Source: an uncultured Saprospiraceae bacterium
GTDB lineage: Bacteria; Bacteroidota; Bacteroidia; Chitinophagales; Saprospiraceae
Direction: 5' to 3'
DNA: 64,000 nucleotides
Assembly: GCA_938002665.1 (NCBI GenBank)
Contig: CALLAE010000015.1
Coordinates: forward strand, 1 to 64,000
The number at the start of each line of letters is the position of its first letter. The first letter of the stretch is position 1. Position numbers and translations under genes: made by a program. Below, piece after piece: positions 46,918-56,100 of the stretch. The notes under the pieces were generated by a model. That model searched no databases and was not told where the DNA came from. It worked only from the letters and a program-made list of their open reading frames with translations.

Positions 46918-49900
46918 GTGTTTGCTGGGGCATGTGATCCTGCTCTCGGTCTTATTAATACTATAAACGTTCAATGTGGTGCTGCTGGCGGATTAGGGCT
47001 AGGTACAGTAATTGATGTAACGCCAGGACAGATATTAACTCAGGCTTGTTGGTTTCAGGCTACTGTGAATATACCTGCTTCTGCTACTGTAAATGTATAT
47101 CCTTACACTGCAGGTGCCCCTATACCAAGTGCTGTTGGTGGTTTTACACCATTAGTTACGACTACTTTTGCGCCTAGTGCTGCAAATAACGGTGCTTTGG
47201 CTTGTGTTGCACTCCCTCCAACTGTAATTCCTGCTGGAGTTACTATGGTAGTTATTGAAATTGCTGTAGGAGGTGCTACGGATATTCTTCTTGCAATGGG
47301 AGATTGTGCAAATGGCGATGACACAATTGATGCTAGTACATTTATAACATACTGTGGTGGTATTGCTGCGGGAACACCGTTATCTAATTTCCCTTTTGGT
47401 GGCCCAGCGTTGTCACTAATAGCGCAGGGACCTACCCTGCCTAGTCCAGGAACACCTCCTGCTGGATTATTCCCAGACGGTGCAACTGTAAATGCTTTTG
47501 AGCCAGGATCTGTGGAATTACCAGAAGGTATTCACTGCTGGTACTATGAATTATCTGATGGTGGTGGTCAAGTTCTTGATTGTGACGGTAACGTTGCACC
47601 AGGTGCTACTACAAATACTACGTCAGCATCATGGTGTATAACTGTTAATGGTCCTCAGAATACTGTGAGTTCTCTTACGTGTAATGATGCCTTGAATGTA
47701 TCAGTAGATGAATTCTGTCAGGTTTATCTTTCTGCAGACATGTTCTTAGAGGGTGGACCTTATAGTTGTTACTATGATTGCTATGAGGTTTATATCCTTG
47801 ATGAGCACGATAATAGAATGGAAATTGGTTGCGATAATGCAACTAAAGGTCCAGGTGGGATTCCACTTAATCCTCCAGGTGGTGGATTAGACGTAGGTGA
47901 TGTTAACCCTACTTTTGATGTCAATGGATGTACTCTTAGTTTAGAGTGCGGTACATATAAGTATGAAGTGTATGATTCTTGTAATGATAATATTTGTTGG
48001 GGTGAGTTTACTGTAGAGGACAAGATTGCTCCTACAATAGCTCCTGCAGCAGATGCTACATTAAATTGTACTCAAGATACGTCTCCAGGTGATGACTGTA
48101 CGGGTAGTGTTGTTGCAAGTGCGGCTGAATTTTTACCTATACAGTACGATGCTAATGCAGACTTTAATGGAACAGGTTCTGCAGATTTAGCAGATTTCTG
48201 TCTTTCAGTTGGTGGTGCACCTCCAGGTGCTGTTGTAACTAATGTAACTGTTGATATAGTTGCTTCTCATGAGTGGACTGGTGATTTAGAAATGATACTT
48301 ACTGGACCTAATGGTGCAGTTGTAGAGTTGATAGATAATGAATGTGGTTCTGATGATGGAATCTTTGCTACTGTTACTGACAATGGAGTATCATTGACAT
48401 GTGGAGACATTCAGCAAGGAACTGCATCTTTGAATTGTGGTACTGTAACTGCTGCAAATGCTTCAATAGCTGGTGAAATATTACCTGACAATGGAAATAT
48501 GAGCGACTTTGCTGGAGCTGGTGTAGCTGGAGATTGGTGCTTCAACATAGACGATACTTTCACAATCGGTGATGGTGGTTGTATAGAGTCTATAGTTTTA
48601 AATATTGATTACGTAGTTCCTGCTGCTCCTGCTGCTACTTTAGCTAACGTTAAGTATGTAGATGCTGCTGGAAATGAAGTTGATGCTGATACACCAGATG
48701 CTACAAGAATAGCATGTAACGATGTATTGACATATACTGATGATATAGATGATGATGGTTGTGATGGTACTGTAATAACTAGAACTTGGGTAGCTACTGA
48801 TGAAAAGGGTAATACAAGTACTTCTACTCAGTTGATAACTGTTAATCAAGTAGGTGCAGATGCTGAAGGCACAGATTGGTTCTGGCCAAGTATGGATGTA
48901 GTTGATCCTTGTGTTAACCCTAATGGTGACCCTGGTATACACTTGACGTGTGGTGCAGATGCATCTCCTGATGCTATATATGCATGGTACAAAGCAGCTT
49001 ATATCGCTTGTTATGCTCCTCTACCTTCTTATGGTGCTGATGGAAATGAAGCTTACACTGCTGAATATGATGCATTAGTATCAAGATTTGCAGTAACTAA
49101 GGCTTATCCATATATCATAACAAAAGACGGTGGTGCTAGCAATTTTTACGAAAACACTTGTAACCTAATATTCTCTTATGATGACCAAGCAATACCTGCA
49201 TGTGGTGCAGATTGTGGAGGGAATGAGAAGATTATTAGAACATGGACAGTATTAGACTGGTGTTCTGCTGAAACATTCAATAAAGTTCAAATTATCCACT
49301 CTAAGGATAATGAAGGACCGACTGTTGATATGGAGCCTACTTTAGGAGTACAATCTACTACAAGTATGACAGTAAGTGCAGATCCTTGGGGTTGTGTTGC
49401 GTCTTTCGCATTACCTACTCCAGAGCATTTAACTGATAACTGTTCTGATGATGTTACTTACACTATCAGTGGACCTGCGAATGTTGAATTCAATAATGGT
49501 GTATGGACTGTATCAGGTGCTCCAAGAGGAACACATACTTTTACTGTTACTGCAGTAGATTGTTGTGGTAACGCTGGAACAGGATCAATTATAGTGACTG
49601 TAGTGGATAATACACCACCTATTGCTATTGCAACTAGAGACATCGTGGTAGGACTTACTTATTCTCCTTCTAATCCAGAAGGTGGATCTGCTAAGATTTA
49701 TGTAGATCAGATTAATAATGGTTCTCACGACGGAAATTGTGGACCTGTAAAAGTTGCTATCAGAAGATTAGATGGTGGTGATTGTGGAAGTCTAGGTGTA
49801 AATGGACACGACAACAACAGTACTTTCTACAACTTTAATAATCTGCCAAATAACCAACAGCCTGATGATCATAGTAGAAATGATACAGACGGTGGACAGT

Positions 49901-52900
49901 TCGTTAAGTTCTGTTGTGAGGACATGATGAACGGAACTGGAGGAGATTTAGATGGTGATGGTGTTAATGATTGGGTTGAGTTAGAAGTTGAGCTAGGTGT
50001 TTGGGATGATGCAGATGGTGATGGATGGCCTGGAAGTTCTACTCAAGATAAGTTTGCTTCTACATGGGCAACGGTAAGACTAGAGACTAAGCTTTCTGCT
50101 CAGATTTCTTGTCCTCCTACAGCTATGATTAATTGTGATCAGGACGAGAATGCTGAAGGTATTCTATGGACTGTATTAGGACAAGCAACTGCAGTCACTA
50201 ATTGTGGACCAGCAGATGTTACTTATAGTGATGAATGTAACTGGGATCAAAATGGTGATGGTTCATTTGATGGACAATTCACTATGATGGGAGTAACAGG
50301 ACCTGAAACGTTCAACAAAGGTTGCCACTATGGACCTATAGTAAGAACATGGTCTATACCTGGTACTACAGTAAGTTGTGAGCAGATTGTAATCATCAAA
50401 GAACCAGCTAATTACTTCTCAGGAAGTAGATACTTATTAGATGTTAATGGTGATTATGACCTAAATGGAACAAGACCACAAGATAACCCTATGGTTAACT
50501 TCCCTTTTGAAGGTGATGGAGTGGATCTTGACAGTGATAACTTTGATGATTTCTCTGAAATTCACTTAGACTGTTTAGATGATGACGCTTTTGTAGATGC
50601 GGCTCCAACATGGGAAGGAGAAGGATGTAGCTTGATTGGTTGGTCTGTTGTTTCTGATACTATTTCATTTGAGGATGGAACAGCAGGAGATGCTTGTTAC
50701 AAAATTATCAATGAGTACTGTGTAATTGATTGGTGTCAGTATGATCCTAGTGTACCTGGTCCAAGACCAACTAATGGTGACATGAAAGGAAATGCTCAGA
50801 ACCCAGGAAAATGGTGCTGGACTGTAATTGGTAAGTTAGTTGATGATGTAGCACCTACAGTAAGTGCTCCAGATGTTGAGTGGCAAGCTACACCAGGAAC
50901 TGGTGGATCAGGAGGATTCCCTACAGGAACAAGCTGTGTAGGAACAGGTATTACTTTGACAGCTACTGCTGATGATATTAATTCTGATTGTCCTAGTGCT
51001 TGGATCAAGTGGTCTGTATTAGTTGATATTAATAATGATGATGTATATAACTACGAGTATAGCTCGTTCGTAATCAGTGATAATCCAAATCCAATTCCAT
51101 ACGGAACAGATAGTAACGATAATGGTATATGGGATGTAAGATTAGGAGAGAGTCCGTTTACTAGCGGTACTGGTGATGGAGCTTATTCACATGCAACTGC
51201 GCCAGGAGATGAATTGTCTATTACTATACCTGATGCAATACCTGCTGATTGTGGTGAGCAATTGCATAGAGTCGATTGGTCTGCATATGATGGATGTGGA
51301 AATCATGTATCTACTACAAGTTACTTTACAGTTAAGGATCTTAAAGCTCCTACACCATTCTGTGTAAACTTGAGTACTGCTCTTATGGATATACCTGTTG
51401 GTGGTTCTCCAGGAGATGCGATGGTTGAGTTATGGGCTATTGATTTTGATAAAGGTAGTTTTGATAACTGTACTAATGAAGATGAATTATTATTCACATT
51501 CACAGACGATGCATCTACTGTAATACCTGAGTTTAGAAGTGCAGCTATGACATTCACTTGCGAAGATTTAGCTGGTGGTAATCCTGCTTTATTAACTCTA
51601 CCTATCTATGTATGGGATGGTTGTGGAAACAGAGATTTCTGTCTAGTTAATTTAAGATTGACTGATAACAATGGTGCTTGTGGAATCAATCCTACTGGAA
51701 GTGATATCGCTGGTGTTATTATGACTGAGATGGAAGAGACTGTAGTGGATGTAGAAGTAATGAATGAGCAAATGCCTAACGCATTAATGGGAATGGAAAT
51801 GACTGATGATCTTGGTTATTACTGGTTCTTGGATAATGATGAGGGTATGGATTATGCGCTTTCAGCTTCTAAGAATGATGACTACTTGAATGGTGTAAGT
51901 ACTATAGATTTAGTAATGATTCAGAGACACATTTTAGGAACTGAGTTATTAGATAGTCCTTACAAGATGATAGCAGCTGATATTAATAATGATGGTGCTA
52001 TTGATGGTAGAGATCTTGTTGAACTAAGAAAGTTAATCTTGGGTATCTACACTGAGTTACCTCAGAATGATAGCTGGAGATTCATAGACGCTAGTACAAC
52101 TCTAGATATAACTAATCCATGGAATTTCGATGAGACTGTTGAGGTTTACAATCTTGATGAGTTCGGTATGCTAACTGCAAACTTTATCGGAACTAAAGTG
52201 GGAGATGTTAATAATAGTGCGATAGCTAATGCATTCTCAGGATCTACTGAAGCTAGCTCTGCTAATGTAATAACTGTTGATTTCGAAGACCTACAAGTTG
52301 AAGCAGGTCAAGAAGTTGAAGTGAATATTACAGGAAACATGACTGAGCTTTATGGATACCAGTTTACAATGGCTACTCCTGGTCTACAATTAGTGAATAT
52401 CACTGCTGGTGAGCTTGATGTTACAGAAGCAAACTTCGGAGTATTCGGAGATGTAATAACAACAAGTTGGAATACTAACACAGGGGTAAACACTACTGAT
52501 AAGTTGTTTACAATGACATTTAAGTCTACTGTTTCAGGAAAGCTTTCTGAGATCTTAGCCTTGAATAGTAGCATTACTAAAGCTGAGGCTTATGTAGGGT
52601 CAGAGTTAGAGATAGTTGATATTGCTCTAGGCAATATTGCTGGAACTGCTGAGTTTGCACTACATCAGAATGAGCCGAATCCATTCAGTACTACAACTGA
52701 GATAGGGTTCATGATGCCTGAGACAGCTGATGCTACAATGACTGTATATGATGTAACTGGAAAAGTAATAACTGTTATAGACGGTAATTACGCTAAAGGT
52801 TATAACACAATAGAATTGAGTAAATCTGATTTAGGAGCAAGTGGAGTTCTTTACTATCAACTTGATAGTGGTGACTTTACAGCGACTAAGAAGATGATTG

Positions 52901-52911
52901 TAATCGAATAG
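46918..52911 (+). CDS. Main part of giant T9SS adhesin (HYR, P-domain, dockerin-like, cohesin-like, sorting domain)
   Basis: 1997 codons from a GTG at 46918, but the frame is open from 46747 directly after the TGA, and this GTG lies mid-domain with no signal peptide. As one gene from 45586 the product would be about 2441 aa. It holds many HYR-like modules (CWGEFTVEDKIAPTI, WVATDEKGNTST), a proprotein convertase P-domain-like unit near 48130-48620 (SHEWTGDLEMILTGPNGAVV), an Asn/Asp-rich loop and DxDxDG stretches near 49800-50040, a dockerin-like segment at 51880-52080 (NGVSTIDLVMIQRHILG, DINNDGAIDGRDLVELRK), a cohesin-like domain and a type A sorting domain (NEPNPFSTTTEIGF). Without upstream translation it could not be exported. 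Confidence 0.8.
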   Translation: MFAGACDPALGLINTINVQCGAAGGLGLGTVIDVTPGQILTQACWFQATVNIPASATVNVYPYTAGAPIPSAVGGFTPLVTTTFAPSAANNGALACVALPPTVIPAGVTMVVIEIAVGGATDILLAMGDCANGDDTIDASTFITYCGGIAAGTPLSNFPFGGPALSLIAQGPTLPSPGTPPAGLFPDGATVNAFEPGSVELPEGIHCWYYELSDGGGQVLDCDGNVAPGATTNTTSASWCITVNGPQNTVSSLTCNDALNVSVDEFCQVYLSADMFLEGGPYSCYYDCYEVYILDEHDNRMEIGCDNATKGPGGIPLNPPGGGLDVGDVNPTFDVNGCTLSLECGTYKYEVYDSCNDNICWGEFTVEDKIAPTIAPAADATLNCTQDTSPGDDCTGSVVASAAEFLPIQYDANADFNGTGSADLADFCLSVGGAPPGAVVTNVTVDIVASHEWTGDLEMILTGPNGAVVELIDNECGSDDGIFATVTDNGVSLTCGDIQQGTASLNCGTVTAANASIAGEILPDNGNMSDFAGAGVAGDWCFNIDDTFTIGDGGCIESIVLNIDYVVPAAPAATLANVKYVDAAGNEVDADTPDATRIACNDVLTYTDDIDDDGCDGTVITRTWVATDEKGNTSTSTQLITVNQVGADAEGTDWFWPSMDVVDPCVNPNGDPGIHLTCGADASPDAIYAWYKAAYIACYAPLPSYGADGNEAYTAEYDALVSRFAVTKAYPYIITKDGGASNFYENTCNLIFSYDDQAIPACGADCGGNEKIIRTWTVLDWCSAETFNKVQIIHSKDNEGPTVDMEPTLGVQSTTSMTVSADPWGCVASFALPTPEHLTDNCSDDVTYTISGPANVEFNNGVWTVSGAPRGTHTFTVTAVDCCGNAGTGSIIVTVVDNTPPIAIATRDIVVGLTYSPSNPEGGSAKIYVDQINNGSHDGNCGPVKVAIRRLDGGDCGSLGVNGHDNNSTFYNFNNLPNNQQPDDHSRNDTDGGQFVKFCCEDMMNGTGGDLDGDGVNDWVELEVELGVWDDADGDGWPGSSTQDKFASTWATVRLETKLSAQISCPPTAMINCDQDENAEGILWTVLGQATAVTNCGPADVTYSDECNWDQNGDGSFDGQFTMMGVTGPETFNKGCHYGPIVRTWSIPGTTVSCEQIVIIKEPANYFSGSRYLLDVNGDYDLNGTRPQDNPMVNFPFEGDGVDLDSDNFDDFSEIHLDCLDDDAFVDAAPTWEGEGCSLIGWSVVSDTISFEDGTAGDACYKIINEYCVIDWCQYDPSVPGPRPTNGDMKGNAQNPGKWCWTVIGKLVDDVAPTVSAPDVEWQATPGTGGSGGFPTGTSCVGTGITLTATADDINSDCPSAWIKWSVLVDINNDDVYNYEYSSFVISDNPNPIPYGTDSNDNGIWDVRLGESPFTSGTGDGAYSHATAPGDELSITIPDAIPADCGEQLHRVDWSAYDGCGNHVSTTSYFTVKDLKAPTPFCVNLSTALMDIPVGGSPGDAMVELWAIDFDKGSFDNCTNEDELLFTFTDDASTVIPEFRSAAMTFTCEDLAGGNPALLTLPIYVWDGCGNRDFCLVNLRLTDNNGACGINPTGSDIAGVIMTEMEETVVDVEVMNEQMPNALMGMEMTDDLGYYWFLDNDEGMDYALSASKNDDYLNGVSTIDLVMIQRHILGTELLDSPYKMIAADINNDGAIDGRDLVELRKLILGIYTELPQNDSWRFIDASTTLDITNPWNFDETVEVYNLDEFGMLTANFIGTKVGDVNNSAIANAFSGSTEASSANVITVDFEDLQVEAGQEVEVNITGNMTELYGYQFTMATPGLQLVNITAGELDVTEANFGVFGDVITTSWNTNTGVNTTDKLFTMTFKSTVSGKLSEILALNSSITKAEAYVGSELEIVDIALGNIAGTAEFALHQNEPNPFSTTTEIGFMMPETADATMTVYDVTGKVITVIDGNYAKGYNTIELSKSDLGASGVLYYQLDSGDFTATKKMIVIE

Positions 52912-52939
52912 TACTAGAATAAAATCGGTTTTTGGGATG

Positions 52940-52971
52940 GCCTCTCTCCACTTGTGGAGGGGGGCTTTTTT
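52940..52971 (+). terminator. Rho-independent terminator
   Basis: A GC-rich 11-12-bp stem with two G-T pairs (52940-52951 with 52954-52965), then six T. It is preceded by GTTTTTGGGATGG, identical to the sequence before the terminator at 57571. Confidence 0.85.
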
Positions 52972-53044
52972 ATTATAATCATATTAAAAAAAACATATAT
53001 ATAAAATACAAGATTTCTGTTATGATAACATATTAGAATAATTC

Positions 53045-53052
53045 TACATTTG
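53045..53052 (+). promoter_or_regulatory. Candidate -7 promoter element
   Basis: TACATTTG matches TAnnTTTG and lies 141 bp before the ATG at 53194, implying a leader of about 135 nt. Confidence 0.4.
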
Positions 53053-53137
53053 TTTTGTTATAGCATCTCTCTCAGGCTGCTATACCTTTTCAACTACCTA
53101 AGAATACTAATAGATCCAAATAGTAAACTAATTTTTA

Positions 53138-53169
53138 TTTGGGTGGCTATAATATTGCCACAACCCAAA
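53138..53169 (+). promoter_or_regulatory. Hairpin in the leader of the lectin-bearing adhesin
   Basis: TTTGGG TGGC (53138-53147) pairs with GCCA and CCCAAA (53157-53160 and 53164-53169), giving ten base pairs with a three-base bulge and a nine-base AT loop. It ends 24 bp before the start codon and has no T tract, so it is not a terminator. A translational control role is possible but unproven. Confidence 0.4.
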
Positions 53170-53193
53170 CAGTAAAAATTCAAAAAGGATCTC

Positions 53194-56100
53194 ATGAAGT
53201 ATTTAAATCTCTTTACAGAGAAATGCACGACAGTATGTCTGCTAATGATGTTAGTGTCTTTAACAGCTAACTTAGATATACAGGCACAATGCTCATTAGC
53301 ATGTAATGGGACTACTCAGGTCTCTCTCAGTTCAGCCTGCGATGCATTGATTACACCAAGTATGATATTAAGTGATAATGGGACTTCATGTATGGGAGGT
53401 AGCTTATCCGTGTCAGTTAGTGATGACTATGGTACTATTCCACTAACAAATATTGTAACAAATGATTATGTCGGTCAGACATTGACGGCTATGGTTATTG
53501 ATGCAAATAGCGGCAATACTTGCTGGGGTTATATAATTATAGAAGATAAGTTAGGACCTAACATAACAGATTGTCCAATGGGCTTTGTGACTATGGATTG
53601 TCCAGATATGAATATGTATCCTGGGCCTACCTTTACAGATAATTGTTCTGGAGAACTAACACCTGTATTATTATCTGAAGACATAACGACTCCCTGTTTA
53701 CCTAATATAATTAAGAGAATAACTCGAGTATACAGTGCTGTAGATGATTTAGGTAACCAAGCTGCAAATACTTGTACAGTTAGATTTCAGTTACTAAGAT
53801 TTAACGATTCTAGGGTTAGTTATCCTGATAGCTTGACAATAGCTAAAAATACAGCACTTGATTGTGGTATTATTTCAGATTATGATGCTAATGATAATGG
53901 AAGAATAGATGAAGGTGAGCTTACACCATCTGATTTCGGAGTGCCTTTTTATCGCGTCTTTTTAGGTGCAGGACAGGGTTTTGAAACATTAGATTTATTT
54001 CCATATCCAGATATCTACTGCAATACTGTAGTTACTTACGAAGATGTAATACTACCCAAAATAGGCTGTACTCAGAAAATAATGAGGAGATGGCAGATTA
54101 ATGAGTGGCACTGTGATGGCGAGATGCAGTGGAATTATACACAACTTATTGAAATAACTGACAATTTGGGCCCATCTGTATCATGCCTGGAATCTGTTCA
54201 ACTTACAACAAATACATTAATCCCAGCCCCGGGAGGAACGTACGGAGATTTTAATTGTGGAGCTAAGGTCCAAGTACCATTACCAAGTGGTTCAGACAAT
54301 TGCGCCTCATCTTTACAATATCATTTAGCATATAATACTGGCTTTGTCGACGATTATAAGGGAGAAGAAATAGTTCTGCCTATGGGTACAAACGTGGTTT
54401 TGTTTACGGTATACGATGATTGTTATAATTCTTCTACTTGCCATATTGCAGTAGATATAGTAGATGATACACCTCCAATAGCGATCTGTGATCAGAATAC
54501 AACTGTTAGTCTTACTAGCGGAGGTACAGCAGTGGTTAATGCTACTTCATTTGATGACGGATCTTATGATGACTGCAAACTTCACTGTTCTCTTGTCAGA
54601 AGAATGGACGCAACAAGTTGTCCGTGTAGTGTTCCAGAATTTTGTGATTTGACTTATTTAGGAAATAGGGATGGTAATAATTATTATCTCTCAGATTATC
54701 AGATATCAGGAGATATAGCCAAGAACAGAGCGAGTTCTTATGGAGGAAATCTAGTGACATTTGAAAATGCTGATGAAGAAACATGGTTAATAGGTGAAGT
54801 AAGAAAAAGGTGGAGTGACAGATTTTGGATAGGAATAAAGCGTAATGGTAACTCATTTGTAAATCCTGACCATAGTTCTTTATCATACACTAACTGGGCT
54901 GCAGATCAGCCATCTTTGGATGCAGATGAGGATTGCGTTATGGTGACTCCATCTAATCAATGGAATGACGCAGGATGTGCAAGTGAACAAAGATATGTAA
55001 TGGAAATACCAGAAGGTTGTGGCTTCAGCAATGGAGTGAAGTTCTGCTGCGAAGATGCAGATTTAGACCATATGGTAGTTCTTAGAGCAATTGACTTTTA
55101 TGGTAATCATAATGACTGCATGGTTAACATATCAGTTCAAGATAAATCTGCTCCATCAATAACTTGTCCACCAAATATGACTGTTTCTTGTGATCTGATA
55201 TATTCTGATTTGGATGCAGCTTTTGGTGAACTAAAAATTGGAGAAAGCTGTGGCTCTAATATAAATGTCGTTGTTACAGAAGACTTAAATGAATGTGGTT
55301 CTGGAAGTATAACTAGGATATGGGAAGCTTTAGGAGGTTCACAAGTACTTTCACACTGTAAGCAAATAATTACTTTCGAAAATGATGTGCCATTTAATGG
55401 CGATAATATTATTTGCCCAGAGCAGGAGATAACGGTAAATGGATGTAATATTCCAGAAAACTTCGGTCCTGAAGTGACGGGTACTCCTCAGTATACAGGA
55501 GGAACTTGTGATATACTTGGTGCTGATTATGATGATCAAGTGTTCACTTTCAATAATAGCTCAGGCGATGCATGTTTTAAGATATTAAGAGAATGGGAAA
55601 TAATAGATTGGTGCCAAGTTAATCCAGCTACAGCTAATTACTACACATGGAAATGTCATCAAGTAATAAAGATTTCTAACTCTGTAAGACCAGTAATTTC
55701 TGGAGATCAAAAGATTAATGTTTGTAGTTATGATGCTGACTGTGCTAATGCAGATGTGGAACTAGAAGTCTGGGGTGAGGATGACTGTACAACAGCTGAA
55801 AATCTTAGATGGAGCTACAGTGTATTCTTAGGAAGTTTAACAGGAGGCCCTACTGACTTTAGTAATCCAGCAACTGTTGCAAATGGTACTGGTGATCATA
55901 TAGTGGCAAGTGGGAAATATCCATTAGGTTTACACGTCATCAGATGGACGTTCTTAGATGGTTGTGGTAACTCTACGACTTCTGATCAAGAGTTTACAGT
56001 ATCAAATTGTAAAGCAGCTACAGCATATTGCATAAATGGACTTGCTGTGGATCTGATGCCTATTTATACTCCTACTGATACATTCGGTATGATAGAATTA

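Noticed and set aside
54640-55020. Diversity-generating retroelement acting on the C-type lectin domain
   Set aside because: No reverse transcriptase, accessory protein or template repeat is present in the window.
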